A stretch of 64,000 bases of DNA from Rhynchopus sp. YZ270_cl-10 (lineage: Eukaryota > Euglenozoa > Diplonemea > Diplonemida > Diplonemidae). The stretch's first letter is position 1. Every line of letters starts with the position of its first letter. Positions 21,501 to 32,742 of the stretch are shown one piece after another. The stretch lies in the NCBI GenBank assembly GCA_964035575.1, contig OZ037866.1, positions 930,001-994,000 on the forward strand. The letters run 5' to 3'. The notes beneath the pieces were generated by a model. That model was not told where the DNA came from. It was given only the letters and a program-made list of their open reading frames with translations, and ran no database searches. Both the position numbers and the translations under genes were made by a program.

Positions 21501-22150
21501 TGAGAGCTGAACCGGGGGATTCTACAGTACAGGCCCTTACCGATCTGGCAGGCGTTTTGCTGATGATAGCTGCGCTTCTGCTGGCAGCGAAGGGGGTGTA
21601 TGACGTCTGTTTATATATTTTTGATTTGTGGATCGGGCGGAGGAAGACTGCGATGGTTGCGGCGACCCGTGGGTGTGTCAATGAAATGCGCATGCACAGC
21701 AACGACGATCAGTACCAATCCTTTGAAAATGACAACATACAAGCAAACGAAATGACAGCCCTCGGCAGTGCCTCTGACGTCATCTCTGCAGGCTCGGAGT
21801 GGTCTACTAAAACACCAAAAGGCAATGGCAAAGACGCTTCTAGTGCTATAGAGATCGACGTGCTTGGGGATAAGGACAGCTTGGATGGTGGTGGAGGTGG
21901 AGGAGGAGGAGGTGGAGGGTTTTCAGACCTAGGTGCCGCTACCTACTCGGCTTCGCTTCTCCCCGGTGCAAGGCGTCCGCGGAAAAAGCGTTCGGTAAGT
22001 CAACAAAATGTCGATAGTCTTTTAACCTTTCTCGACAGAGACACTGTCCACTCGTCGGCGGGTCACCTCGGTGCAAGTTCGAAGCTGGGGGAGACAACAA
22101 ACACTCTTAAATCGTCCCAAAAAGGGAAAATGCAGTTGCAGTTTATTTAG
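18545..22150 (+). CDS. LamG plus C-type-lectin-like, stalked, multi-membrane surface receptor
   Basis: A 1201-residue protein starting with a signal peptide ([18 protein letters not shown]). Residues about 70-220 look like a LamG/concanavalin-type jelly roll ([27 protein letters not shown]). Residues about 222-380 resemble a C-type-lectin fold, with [18 protein letters not shown] and a terminal [18 protein letters not shown]. Residues about 385-650 are a [12 protein letters not shown] stalk. Residues about 721-1038 hold around eight membrane helices that align weakly with the WSC receptors (C..HP before helix 1; FGPQVWV beside their GPGEWVN). The tail contains a run of 12 Gly and a basic RPRKKR. 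Near the 3' end, GTAAGT (21995) to CGACAG (22038) could be a 44-nt intron; using it would give a different, shorter C-terminus. I kept the unspliced frame. Confidence 0.8.
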   Translation: MRVVVLLLLATLLDGASVQVAQWLSTDPRADTYGSNDLSDTQWVQARGPFTGGRIFRRSLGVMPPTCAKTPVNIDFGFMQSTLLTMWFMYVETGSSQVLASWSSATGPDTMRLMIDSNGNFVAEQSVPPKKSAIYTSVDKLEPDQWHYLSFFYNQRADRFWFTIDGSTDSRSSSVAGQALSVDVFHLGCDNDPIVDGWFEGTSADDSSLVKDVRYYVGDYPCDPLHYYYDGMCLFKTDTEAAMDPRECASFLAGSTTISLPSVWHDFFVVLMTSKNPLFTMPLHTGYKANPSRTVATATDPNLFDWSSSTQSYKDVWCGDTNHGVNDAKQWHQFPSAGCGADVQPNSFTSDCGAYDSSKGPGLLDRACSNKYKHLCMYDPSFDTSAPDTAEPTAEPTAVPTAEPTAVPTAEPTAVPTAEPTAEPTAEPTAEPTAVPTAEPTAVPTAEPTAVPTAEPTAAPTAVPTAEPTAQPTAVPTAVPTAAPTAAPTSVPTAIPTAAPTAVPTSVPTAAPTSVPTAEPTAEPTAVPTAVPTAAPTSVPTAVPTAVPTAAPTAVPTSVPTTVPTAAPTPVPTDQPSTALPTTPPTASPGTPPTLAPVVPPTTAPDAPTTPTPPSTTPNTTSPTTTPTIPPATPTAPPTDAPLRGTEPSTAPVVAIYSQSNAATAAVGSGATSAAASVSTSGGKLKTLSTLQCTVEDVDLESAVPLDWEFHPLQFPLGDHNHRYFLGAVVSNVAILLVFLATNYVIAVLQTTLFRISWTMALFYVRAPGLLYLPLVWLMMGTGMSASNMAFFPGRAPVAVAVVGWFALVAVAAVPMAMWGLLLRPKRFMAVTVPDPRIDLYTAQIVDEHTDKPGCNENEQRVLTGWRRSAYIWVFGPQVWVREDGAGEDYVAKWGLFFETYRGGCQWFSIVEMVQIIFIALASAWKPATFAACITRNSLILAVLFFFFLAIVLLRPYNSVVDFIIAILMSGLMFVAVVLMCIAIAMRAEPGDSTVQALTDLAGVLLMIAALLLAAKGVYDVCLYIFDLWIGRRKTAMVAATRGCVNEMRMHSNDDQYQSFENDNIQANEMTALGSASDVISAGSEWSTKTPKGNGKDASSAIEIDVLGDKDSLDGGGGGGGGGGGFSDLGAATYSASLLPGARRPRKKRSVSQQNVDSLLTFLDRDTVHSSAGHLGASSKLGETTNTLKSSQKGKMQLQFI
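19710..20270 (+). repeat. 12-bp coding repeat encoding PTA[E/V/A/S] stalk
   Basis: About 45 tandem 4-residue units. DNA of successive units varies at third positions and in the last codon, so this array is older or more diversified than that at 53541-54010. The acidic Glu units are concentrated in the first half; the second half is neutral. Confidence 0.85.
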
Positions 22151-23409
22151 TCTTTTTTTTTCTCAGTATGGCATGGAAATACGATTTCATAGCTTTTTTT
22201 GGGGGAGGGGGGGGGTTTTTTTTTCCTTTATTTTTGACGTTTTTTCTTTTTAAAAGGGGCGGATCCTAGTTTCCTGCGAAACCTTGCGTCACAAGGACAC
22301 CATGCCCACTACCGGAATTAGCTTTTGTTGAAATTTGAGTTTTTTTTTTCCCTTCATTTTTTTTTTCGTTACATGCGTGCAAAAGCAGTGGACCTTGCTG
22401 TCTATATATAACTCAGCCAATTTTTTTTTGCGTGATATTATCAAAGTGACTCAGCAAGGCTTGAGATCACACCAATTTTTTCTCTTTGCAGAAATCTCCC
22501 CCCCGCTTTCTTTTATCAAGGTGACTAAGTACGAAGATCAGGTTCATCTTAAACCATTGTATCAGCGTGTAATCATACGATATCCACAGGGGTGCACTCT
22601 TTCTTATATTTGGCGTGGTCGAAGGTCGCCTAGTACACCGTAAAGACTTTTATAAGACTTTGTAAAAACTTGCGCTCCGATCACTCCAAAAAAAGAAAAA
22701 AAACGCGTTTATGATTACCAGCAATACATATTTCACCCACCCACAGTTTCGCCGTGCCGCACACTCCTTCTGTTACTCAAAACACCCCCTCACTCTTTTT
22801 AATTTTTCAGATGCGTGCATTGTGCAGCTCTTCAAGCTTTCTCTGTTTTTGTTTTTGTTTTGACACACATTTTACAAATTTTTTTTATCGGACTAATACT
22901 TTTGTGGTGGGAAATTATTCAAACGTCGCTGCTACTTTTTGTATATTCCCCCAATTAAACAACAGACGAACCGGGAGTTTTATTAATATTTTGCGGTATT
23001 CCTTCGATTGTGTTTTGCGATATTTTTTTTTTTTGCGATAACGATTGTGATCCAGAGTGGCTGCGCTCAAATGGAATCATCTTGGTACATCATTTTCCCT
23101 TCCCTCCCTTCCCTCCCTCCCCTTTATTGTGATACAAATGAAAGCCCACGACCAGAAAACACTCGGGGTTTTTCTTCTGAACACTAAGGATGATGACAAT
23201 TTTTTTTAAAAAAATTTTTGCGTTTCGTTTCATCATCTTTTCGTGGAGCGCGTCCCCTGGTGCCCACACCAAAAAATAAAGTAGTGGAGTTTCATTTTCG
23301 GGTGGCTACACTAATACAACCAAGTTTTCAAATAAACATCAAAAAAGCCAAACAAAACAGAGCCAACCATAAACGGTTGATATAAAAGTTAAAGCCAATA
23401 CAACCATCA

Positions 23410-23441
23410 GACTCAGCATAGTGAGGCTGAGTTCCGTCTTT
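23410..23441 (+). repeat. Hairpin cassette, family A, with compensatory stem change
   Basis: The stem is CTCAGC/GCTGAG instead of the usual CTAAGC/GCTTAG. Both strands changed at the same pair, so pairing is kept. The 3' flank is GTTCCGTCTTTCAAAG. Confidence 0.7.
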
Positions 23442-23753
23442 CAAAGCGTTCTGCGAAATGTGTACCCGAGAGGCACCAAAAAAGCACTGCGTATACACAC
23501 TTTGACACCCTTTTTTTTTACAAAAAAAAAAAAAAAAAAAAAAAGGAGGGGTGGTGCAGAATTCCCTATATTTTTCCCTCTCTTTTCTCCCACAAATTAT
23601 TTTATTTGGGGATCGTTAATGTGTCGTTCTTCCATTATCAAGCCTTGGGTAATAAAATTGTGCTTTTTTTTTGTAATTTTTATTTTTAGGTGACAGCCCA
23701 GAGAGCTCGGTTTCATCTTGAAAAAAAATAAAAAGAAAGATTTATTTCCCTTT

Positions 23754-23911
23754 GGTGTGTTCCGGGGTAGCGGAAAATATAAATTATTATTTCAATTCAC
23801 AACTCTTCACAACTCTTCACAACTTTTCACAAAAATATGGCCATATACTATGTTGTGAAAAGTTGTGAAGAGTTGCAAAGATGTGTGAAATCCCATACCC
23901 CGGAACGCACC
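23754..23911. mobile_element. MITE-like foldback, 158 bp
   Basis: The outer ends GGTGTGTTCCGGGGTA and TACCCCGGAACGCACC are near-perfect inverted repeats. Inner CACAACTCTTCACAACTTTT pairs with AAAAGTTGTGAAGAGTTG. The inner GTTGTGAAAAGTTGTGAA theme recurs near 48220-48265 and 52720-52745. Confidence 0.75.
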
Positions 23912-24256
23912 ACCTTTACGGTGCATTGTTTACGCCAACACGGATAACTGGTATACTGTGTTTCTCGTGCAGGGCTCCTTGTGTGATATTTTAGCGATGT
24001 GCGCCGTGGATCATTGGTCTTCACGGCAGAGTGTCCTTTTTTTTTGGGTGATAATCACGATTAAGATTTTGTTCGATTACCTTGATAGCCATCAGCCGCA
24101 TTTGGGATAAAGCTGAGTGCTGGCACTGTGTCGCTTTGCATCCAAAAGGTGCCTTCTCCACATTTGCCAAATTCACTTTTGCATTACTTCCCCTTATGCC
24201 CTCTTTTCTATAAGGATAATTGAACTGTCCTCTCTCTCTCTCTTTCTCTTCTTCCG

Positions 24257-24440
24257 GTGACTAAGCCCCCATAGCGTATTGGTGGCAGTACTGTGATGGG
24301 AGCCCATTGGAATTCGCAAAATACATCAAAACACATCACAATACACGTGCATCGTGATGTATTTTGATGAATTTTGCGTATTCCAATGGGCTCCCATCAC
24401 GATACTGCCACCATTACTGTAGCGCTTAGTATCATCTCGA
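24257..24440 (+). repeat. Family A cassette with a greatly extended hairpin
   Basis: The usual GTGACTAAGC and GCTTAG..ATCATCTC borders are present, but the 6-8 nt loop is replaced by about 157 bases. These contain a long inverted repeat (24281-24413; arms start GGTGGCAGTACTG and end CCACC, with GATGGGAGCCCATTGGAAT inside). It is either a foldback inserted in the loop or evidence that cassettes come in long-hairpin forms. Confidence 0.7.
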
Positions 24441-25322
24441 GAAGTGTTTTTTTTGGTCAATTGTCTACAACCTCCAATACCCTATTTTTCTCGGGATGGG
24501 GGGTAGGGTCCCCCTCCCCCAACACCCCTTGGCAAAAAAAACCCTGCAATGTCTTCATGTTACATTATGTTCCGAACAATTCACGTATACAGTGGTGCAC
24601 ACATTGTTGGGGTGCACTAACCTTTCATTTCCTTTTCTATGTGCTTTTCTCTTTCTTTGGAAAGTATGTGAAATTGATTTTTTTTTTTTGGTTTTGCGCC
24701 GCCACTTGTATATTGCTCTCCCTCCCCCCACAGCCCAACACAGAAATTCGCTTTATTATTATTATTGTTATTCACTCTTCCTTACAGTTTTGATGCCGTG
24801 ATTCCACAGTTCAATACTCACATACCTACCTCCCCTCAGCTCAGAGGAAGCAAAAATGTGTTTTCGTGCGGTAGTGGCGTTGATTTTATTTTTTTTTGCG
24901 TGTTTTTTTTGCGTCAAAATCACCTGATTTTTCTTGAAGTTTGGTGGTGTTTTGGGTGATATTCAAAAAAACCCCCAAAAACTACCAAAATTTCAAAATC
25001 TGGTGGCAACAACACAAAACAAAAGAACAGACCAAATAGTATTTCTTAAAAAAAAGCTTTCCTTCGTTTTTTTTTTTTTCTTCGTGCGAATTTACAGTAA
25101 TGCAAATGACCAGAGCAAATACTCACGGTGAAGGTTCTCAGAATACGTAATACATCTGAGTAAATACACCCCATTTGGGGAGATTTTTATTTTTTTCATA
25201 CCTACAAGCGTAGCTTAAAGGAGAAATAGGTCCTCCGATACGGTCGCCAATCACCCCTTCAACAGGGTAATTGTGCAATTAACGAAAAAACCTTTTTCCC
25301 TTTTACTTACCTATCAGAGGTA

Positions 25323-25390
25323 TGGTGTTACCGAACACCTGTCGAGGACATGTCAAGGGCCTGTCAATATGGGCCCTTTCGGTAACACCA
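25323..25390. repeat. 68-bp inverted repeat
   Basis: TGGTGTTACCGAA at the left pairs with TTTCGGTAACACCA at the right. The interior CCTGTCAATAT motif recurs in a different inverted context at about 62840-62900. Confidence 0.7.
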
Positions 25391-26439
25391 AGGTACTATT
25401 TTTTTATTTTCAAAAACCGAGTGGTTTCTTTGTGCTTCCTACAGACCCCCTTTGCATCCTTTCTTGTTGTCCGTTTATTAGTTTTGTCTCTATAAGGATT
25501 CTCCCCTCAGTGAACCGTTTGGGACCCCCGCCCCAGACTGTCGTTGCTAACGTTTGCATTAATGTTGTCACGTTTGTCTGCATATTTGAGTAGGGAGGAG
25601 GGGGTGACGGGAAAAAAGGGAATAAGAAAAAAGGACACAAAAACTGTATTAAATAATTGTTTCAATCTATCCATTTCAAAACAACAAAAAAACAACAAAA
25701 TTTGTGTAAAACCCTCAGGAGTCGATACTACAAAATATAAAAAACAGACTTTTGTATCCTCCATCCACTTTGTGATATATACTTGAAATATAATAAGAGA
25801 AAGGTATGTTCGTTAAGACGCAGCCGAACCTGATGCTGCCTGATTTGACGAGATATCAGGGGGGGAAATGGCCTCCCCTCGTGTAACTATGCTAGCCCCT
25901 TCAAAGATAATTATAAAATAGTCGATTGATGTGGTTCTGTTATTTACTGTTCTTTAATCAAACTTCGTGTGCCGTTGTGTGTAGAAAACCCCTCTGTGGG
26001 TTATTGTGATTGTGATATTGCAAGAAGGGGGGGAAACTAAACGCGTGTATAGTGGAGCACATCCTCAGGTGCCTTGAGTGCAACCAAGTTTTTCAAAAAA
26101 GCTGCAAAAAAAAATATTGTATCTTATTTTGCACCCTGTTATACCTTCTATTCAGTGGAATGGAAAGTATTTTGAAAAATAAAAAAGCTGCAATTGTTCC
26201 TAGCTTCGAAGCTTCGCTTTTTTGGTTTCAAACGCCACGTAGGCGCTTTGCTTTTTTTTTTATACTTTTTTTTTATTTTAAAAGATGGGCTGTATCGTTT
26301 TTGAACGTCCTTTGTGTGCTTTCTCTTCTTTGAATGGAAAGTAAATGGAAATTTGTGACATTGCTGCTATATTTTATTCTCAAGATGACTAAGCACAGAG
26401 AGGCTTAGATTCATTTTATATTTTATTTTTATTTTTGGA

Positions 26440-26475
26440 GGTCGCTAAGTAAAGAGACTTAGCATCATAATAGTA
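26440..26475 (+). repeat. Hairpin cassette, family A, C-G to T-A covariant
   Basis: The stem CTAAGT/ACTTAG encloses AAAGAG. The closing C-G pair of the common form is replaced by T-A, preserving the helix. It lies 20 bases after another family A copy (26385-26420), so two cassettes are head to tail. Confidence 0.7.
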
Positions 26476-26788
26476 TTGACCAACTTTTCGCTGCCAAGGA
26501 AAATGCCGATGCCTTATTTTTTAAAAAATAAAGATGGGAATGTCTGTGCACGAACACACATTCATCTTTCAAGCTTTCTTTTTCTTTTTCTTTTTCTTTT
26601 CGTTTTCTGTTTTTTTTGCATTCTTCTCTCTCACATTATGCCCCACACGATTTTTTTTTTTTGTATGAAATTGCACACTCCGTTTTTTTTTCTTTTTTTT
26701 CGATAACAATTCAGCCCCTCCGCTACGTTTTCAGATTTTTTTTGAGTTCTGTTGCGGGGTTTTTTTTTTCACCCTGCGCCAGTGTCTT

Positions 26789-27218
26789 CATGGATGTCCA
26801 AAGTACTTGAAGTACTTTTTTCGGATTTTTTATGGCACTTGAAGTACTTGACCCCCTTTTTTTTTCCTCTCAAAATGACAGTCAAGTACTTGAAGATTGA
26901 TCAAGTACTTGACAAAAATCAAGTACTTGACACCCTATTTTTTTTTTCTCGTACTTTTTTACTTTTTTACCCTCTGACAGAGTCTGTCAAGTACTTGTTT
27001 TCGCAAAAAAACGTCAAGTACTTGATCAAGTACCCACTTTTTTTTTGTACTTGATCAAGTACTTGACGTTTTTTTTGTGGAAAAAGTACTTGACAGAGGG
27101 AGACCAAGTAAAAAAGTACGAGAAAAAAAAATAGGGTGTCAAGTACTTCAAGTATCAAGTATTGGGTTTTTTGGGGGATCAAGTACTTGATATACTTCAA
27201 GTACTTTGGACATCCATG
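26789..27218. mobile_element. 430-bp foldback element rich in GTACTTGA
   Basis: The ends CATGGATGTCC and GGACATCCATG begin a long inverted repeat whose arms pair through most of the element, centred near 27035. Both arms are built from AAGTACTTGA/TCAAGTACTT motifs. The hexamer TGTCTT flanks both sides (26783-26788, 27219-27224). The undisturbed relative at about 14088 reads GTCAGTGTCTTATCC, so the insertion split an older transposon sequence there. Confidence 0.85.
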
Positions 27219-27224
27219 TGTCTT

Positions 27225-27536
27225 ATCCAGGGATTCAGATTTCAAAATAGGGGGGTCAGCTGTTTTTGTGCCCAAAAATTTTTCAGCACTGCTGACCAGG
27301 GACATTGGGAACATAGGGAACTGTATTTTTTTTTGCGAAGCAAAAAAAATCAAACAAATGGCGCCGCAGGCGAAAAAAAATTTAGGGTGCAGTGTAAAAA
27401 TCTAGCTTTTTACAGCACAGAGTCACACGTCGAATCCTTTTTTGCGGAGCAAAAAAAGAAAAATGGCGCCGCAGGCAAAAAAAAATTGAGGTACAGCCTG
27501 GATGGTGCGGTCAGCAACCCAGTTCCCATAGTCAAC
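27225..27536. repeat. Copy of the hAT-like element family with GGCGCCGCAGGCG blocks
   Basis: It aligns with the interior of the 13934-14595 element: ATCCAG..ATTCAGATTTCAAAATA, CTGCTGACC, GCGAAGCAAAAAAA, ATGGCGCCGCAGGCG, AGTGTAAAAATCTAGCTTTT and a second CGCCGCAGGC. A third related stretch is at 50345-50520. It is interrupted on the left by the 430-bp foldback and on the right by the 1182-bp hAT-like element. Confidence 0.7.
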
Positions 27537-28718
27537 CAGGGTATTTCCTAAATCGGGGTCCCAAAATCTCAAAATCCGGAATCGGGTGCAAAAAAAGCGC
27601 GCTGAGCAATGTTAGGGGTTTTTGTGCAGAAAACTGAGTTATGGTGCATTTCCGAGCCAATCCCGGCTTGTGGTGGGGTCACTTTGAAAAAATGGCAAAA
27701 AAAATTGGCAACTTAAATTTTTCGTTAATATTCTGTAGAAGAGAAATAGAAGAGAAATAAAACACCAGAGGGCAATATTTGCTGTACTGTACTGTACTGT
27801 ACTGTACTGTACTGTACTGTACTGTACTGTACTGTACTGTACTGTACTGTACTGTACTGTACTGTACTGTACTGTACTGTACTGTACTGTACTGTACTGT
27901 ACTGTACTGTACTGTACTGTACTGTACTGTACTGTACTGTACTGTACTGTACTGTTACTGTACTGTACTGTACTGTACTGTACTGTACTGTACTGTACTG
28001 TACTGTACTGTACTGTACTGTACTGTACTGTACTGTACTGTACTGTACTGTACTGTACTGTACTGTACTGTACTGTACTGTACTGTACTGTACTGTACTG
28101 TACTGTACTGTACTGTACTGTACTGTACTGTACTGTACTGTACTGTACTGTACTGTACTGTACTGTACTGTACTGTACTGTACTGTACTGTACTGTACTG
28201 TACTGTACTGTACTGTACTGTACTGTGTACTGTGTAAAAACCATAGGGGGGACCCTATGGATTTTTGGATTTTGAACTGAAAATTTTGGAGCATAATTTT
28301 GGAGAACAAAATTACTATGTCCGAGTTTGAGGCCCAAAAATTCCATTAAAGCAAGAATTTTTAACTTTTGAGTATCTGTGGTACTCTCATAATTTTTCCT
28401 AACTCGCACAAAATTTCTAAAAACGGTGTTACCCTAACATAAAAAAAAGGGGAAAATGTGCCCGCCGCAGGCGGAATTTTTTTTTGGCCTGTGAACTTTT
28501 TTTCCGGACTTTTTTGCGTTATTTTGCAAGATCGGGGCTCCGAGGTTCGGAATATTTTTTCCTCGGACATTTTTACCTCACCCTGTGCTCCTTCCCACGA
28601 CTACTCTCCCCTTGCAAAAAAAACCGCGGAACACCTGAAAACCCCCCTTGCAAAAAAAGCGCGGAACTTTTTCTGAAAAAATCTCGGGAGACGGGTAGTG
28701 GATTTAGGAAATACCCTG
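27537..28718. mobile_element. hAT-like transposon, 1182 bp, containing a pentanucleotide array
   Basis: Perfect 18-bp inverted ends: CAGGGTATTTCCTAAATC (27537) and GATTTAGGAAATACCCTG (to 28718). The flanks TAGTCAAC and GGTTCAAC agree in the last five bases. The related uninterrupted sequence at about 14416 reads GTGGTTCAACCACGG, so a GGTTCAAC target duplication with later drift is plausible. About 450 bp of the interior is a (TGTAC)n array. No transposase. Confidence 0.8.
27780..28228. repeat. 5-bp tandem array (CTGTA)n, about 90 copies
   Basis: Virtually perfect pentanucleotide array with one single-base interruption near 27955 and a partial end. Because 5 and 3 are coprime, every frame stays open and reads as a Val/Leu/Tyr/Cys-type or Ser/Thr/Val/Gln/Tyr-type repeat. 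These are not genes. GTAC makes each unit self-complementary, so long hairpins are possible. Confidence 0.95.
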
Positions 28719-29067
28719 GGTTCAACCATGTTTTTTTTTTTTTTTTGAAAATTTTCAGACTTCTGTTGCGCCGCAACAGAACTTTATACGGTAGCGGAGC
28801 CCCTGTAACAATTACTTTTGAAGTACATGACGCCGCTCAGGTGGTTAAACCTTCAATTTTACCCCTAGCCCATTTTTTAAAAAATGTGTATGATTCAGGA
28901 GGCATATTCTCGATATTCATCTCCGCGGGGGGGGGGTTTTTTTTTCTCTTCCGTTCTTCATTCTTTGATTCTTTTTTCACTGTAACCTACCGAGGTAGGC
29001 GTGACGCTGACAGGTGACTACGTGCGAGAGGCTTAGGGTCATCTTATAAACCTTTCTTTTTTTTTCC

Positions 29068-29651
29068 ATGTTTTTCACTTTTCTATTTTTTACTTTTATT
29101 TTATTTCTCTTTCTTGTGTGTTTGCTGAGGTTTTCTATCTGATACACAGACAGGATGTGTTGGTATTTGTTTGGATTGGTAGCAATTATTGCACGGAATA
29201 CTTTACGTATACACGGCAGCCATCAAGACCAAGACTCTTTAGGTTACTCTTCCTCCTGGTGATCAGACATTACATCCAGTAAGGACAGAGAAAGGAATAA
29301 GAAAAAAGAAAAAAAAAACTTTTGTATTTTGTGTATTCCCGAAACAAAAAACTGAAGTAGAAGGTACCAAATGTTCACACGAACATCGGTTTCACGATAT
29401 TCACCCACCATTTAAAGGGAAATCACTGAAGATGTCCACCCTTTTGAATACAACTGTATGATTCTTAGGACTGAAACAGGGTTAATATCAGAAACCAATC
29501 TACTGAAGTTTCAACTTGTGCACGAAGCATTTTACTTTTCTTTTCTACGTTTTGCAAAACACACAACATAAAAAGAAAGATGGGACCATTTTTGTTGATC
29601 CCTCACCATATACTATCAATTTATTGATTGCATATGATGAAAATACTTTTT
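29068..29651 (+). repeat. 584-bp direct repeat, left copy
   Basis: It matches 30755-31338 base for base as far as I can read, including homopolymer lengths, so the duplication is very recent. Its 3' part contains a family G cassette. It could be a long terminal repeat of a short element or a segmental duplication; the ends do not show a clear TG..CA, and I saw no primer site or target duplication. Confidence 0.85.
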
Positions 29652-30754
29652 ATTTACAAGTGCCTCCAGACATGCTGTGAAAAACTGAGCCTCGCTTAGA
29701 GTATGTTGCGGAATGGTCTCTAGTACATTAGCCCTAAAAAGCTAAACACATAGTGCAAACTAGTTTATATTTATAGATATATTCTACTGCTGCACTATGC
29801 TTTGTTTACTCATAATTACAAAGGAGTTAACAGAAAGTCGAAGCACACAATACAGCTGTCCTGTGAACTTCGCACTACACCCCACCCCCTCCCTACCTCT
29901 TTGAAACAGTCAAAAAAGAAATCAAAATTAAAAAAAAAAAAAAAAAAACAGCAGAAAAAGAGACCAAAAAAAAAAATGATATAATAACAAGGGAGAGCAA
30001 GTAGGTTATTTAAAGTAGGTTGACGACACCGAAACCCCAATAAAAAAAATGTGTCCGTTTATGGTGTCAACGTTAAAGACTACCAGAAGCAGCTCAGTGC
30101 ATTCTGAAAAAAATAAGCGAGCGATTCTAGGCTATATATGTTCATGAAGCCAATGAATCTAGATAAAGGTCCTATTTCAAAGAATTCCCACAAACAAACA
30201 CCACTTTTATTTTTACTTTTTTTCAACAAACCAAATAAAAAGAAAAAAAAAACTCTTTTTCACCACTGGAAGGGACTAGACCTCGTACTTGACCCTTTCA
30301 GTGAGACGTCAGACCAATGTATTACATTGCCACACCCTGGGTAAGCTGTGCAGTCTGTAGGCCTACTACAAAAACCGCAAAACTTTGGAAAAAAAAAAGA
30401 ACGAAGATAATAGGTATATCGCAGTAGTAATTTGGTCGTGGTTTACCAATGGTAATGTCCACGACGCAGTTTATATGGTTGTACTCAACGCGTACTATGT
30501 CACTAGTGATGAGTATTTTTCTCGCAGGAGCGATTTGGTCTTGGTGGGCATCTTAGCTTTCCCATTTTTAAAGGGACAATAGCCTTGAGACTAAGACTCC
30601 AGGACACATATTAAATTGTTTGCAATGCACGTTTTGCTATCTCTTTGTACTACTCTAGTCTTTGTGTAGGTGTTTCAATACAATGGACAATGGATGATTA
30701 AACTGGTTTTAATCATTGCTTGGACGGCGAACTACTAAGTCCAGAAAATTCAGT

Positions 30755-31338
30755 ATGTTTTTCACTTTTCTATTTTTTACTTTTATTTTATTTCTCTTTC
30801 TTGTGTGTTTGCTGAGGTTTTCTATCTGATACACAGACAGGATGTGTTGGTATTTGTTTGGATTGGTAGCAATTATTGCACGGAATACTTTACGTATACA
30901 CGGCAGCCATCAAGACCAAGACTCTTTAGGTTACTCTTCCTCCTGGTGATCAGACATTACATCCAGTAAGGACAGAGAAAGGAATAAGAAAAAAGAAAAA
31001 AAAAACTTTTGTATTTTGTGTATTCCCGAAACAAAAAACTGAAGTAGAAGGTACCAAATGTTCACACGAACATCGGTTTCACGATATTCACCCACCATTT
31101 AAAGGGAAATCACTGAAGATGTCCACCCTTTTGAATACAACTGTATGATTCTTAGGACTGAAACAGGGTTAATATCAGAAACCAATCTACTGAAGTTTCA
31201 ACTTGTGCACGAAGCATTTTACTTTTCTTTTCTACGTTTTGCAAAACACACAACATAAAAAGAAAGATGGGACCATTTTTGTTGATCCCTCACCATATAC
31301 TATCAATTTATTGATTGCATATGATGAAAATACTTTTT
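30755..31338 (+). repeat. 584-bp direct repeat, right copy
   Basis: Second copy, starting at ATGTTTTTCACTTTTC like the left one and running to the T-run after GATGAAAATAC. It is followed immediately by a family D cassette, whereas the left copy is followed by unrelated ATTTACAAGTGCC. Confidence 0.85.
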
Positions 31339-32691
31339 TCCAGTGTCTGCGTCTGCCGATGCACGGTGAGGCGTTTGCACTTTCAACTTCTCTCTTTTTG
31401 GCTTCAAAGAGGTTTCCTCTTCACTGCCAGGTAGTCAGTGGGAGCGTATTGCAGCACTTTACGCATTTTTTCTTCAAAGGTGGCTCACCTATCAATTGAG
31501 ACTGACATTGTCTCATAAACAAACACAGCAATACGCTTGTTGTGAGAACCATTCAAAAAAAATAAAATGAAAAAAGAGCAGAACATGGAACAGAACAATA
31601 TAACGGATTTTCAACAAAACATGGGCCTGGCCCCACCAGGACTTCCCCCTCTCAAGACGTTCTTGGTTCAAAAAAAGAAACACAATAAAAAGTGTCTTTT
31701 TTGACAATACCGATTGTCGATGTCACAAATGAAAAACTATGCACCGGATATGCATAAAAGAAACCCCAGGAAAATGTCTGATTTTGTTTTTTTTTTATTA
31801 TTATTTTTTTTGTGCAGACTTTGTGGAACAAATAATCGACTTTTTTTTTTTCATCCCCAAAGGTATTGACTAAATTTTGAACACACAAACAAGAACTGTA
31901 AAACACGAATTTGTTTTTTCAGGTGACGAAGCACAGCGAGTCTTACGTTCATCTTTAAAAGTTTTCTTACAAAAAAATCTATTAACCACTCAACCCATAT
32001 CATACACGTCTTATCCACATCAACACACTGTACAGGAGCAGGTGCAGGCTTTTTTTGCCCTCCCCTGCGTTACACTGTCCACCCATTCTGTCGGCGGCTT
32101 GATGGGTCTTGATGCGAAGACTCATAGTTGAAACACAAAAAATACAGATCAAACACACTACATCGTGGCGTCTGGTTCCTGGTTAGGGGGGAAACCCCAG
32201 CACCCATGAAGGAGTAGTGGAGATTCTTCTTTGTTGTGGAAAATTTGTCATTTTGTGTTTTGTGTTTTTTTTTTTTTTAAGTGTCCGCAAGACGCTTGTC
32301 ATCTTCAAGGTTTCTCCGCTTTTGTAAAATGACCAAACACTGAGGGTCTATGGTTTCTGACCAACTTTGTTTTGTCTTCAACGATGTGGTGATAGGCTCA
32401 CTCTTTCAAGTTTTTTTCCCCCCCTCTTTGTCGGTACAGCATGGGACGCCGAAGAGAGAGATGTTGTGATCTCGCCCTCTCCCCCTGCTCTTTTGTCTCG
32501 ACAATCGTGCACCAAGGGTTGGGGACAGCGAAGGGGAGTATATGTAAGCTTCAACAACTCTTCGGCAAAATGTGGGCCGCCGTCTGACAAAGCGGTTGTG
32601 TACCACCCCCGTTCACATCACGGTACGGGCAAGCCATTAGGTTTCTTTTTACACCTTTCTGTTGGCTGCAGGGTACTTATGCTTGCATCCG

Positions 32692-32742
32692 GATGAACTG
32701 GCATCGTACGTGGGTCAGTCGGAGGTGCCTGCATCAATAACT
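32692..32742 (+). repeat. Family H cassette
   Basis: ACTGGCATCGTACGTGGGTC, then AGTCGGAGGTGCCTGCATC and AATAACTAC. This is the copy closest to the family consensus. Confidence 0.65.

Larger units (their letters stand above)
22151..26782. other. Intergenic region with MITEs and hairpin cassettes
   Basis: No supported gene in 4.6 kb. It contains family A members (22443-22480, 22519-22555, 23410-23441, 24257-24440, 26385-26420, 26440-26475), family E (23279-23330, 26048-26095), a MITE (23754-23911), an inverted repeat (25323-25390), the second copy of the 6046 repeat (25206-25290) and many T tracts. Confidence 0.6.

Noticed and set aside
27639-28409. 256-residue minus-strand frame of STVQY repeats, and its plus-strand partner
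   Set aside because: Produced by a 5-bp array inside a transposon; every frame is open.
29068-31338. LTR retrotransposon call for the 584-bp repeats
   Set aside because: No clear TG..CA ends, primer site, polypurine tract, coding remnants or target duplication seen; kept as direct repeats.
32367-32696. 109-residue frame in GC-richer DNA
   Set aside because: No recognisable domain, Ser/Pro-rich and biased, and an equally open frame lies opposite; not enough to call a gene.
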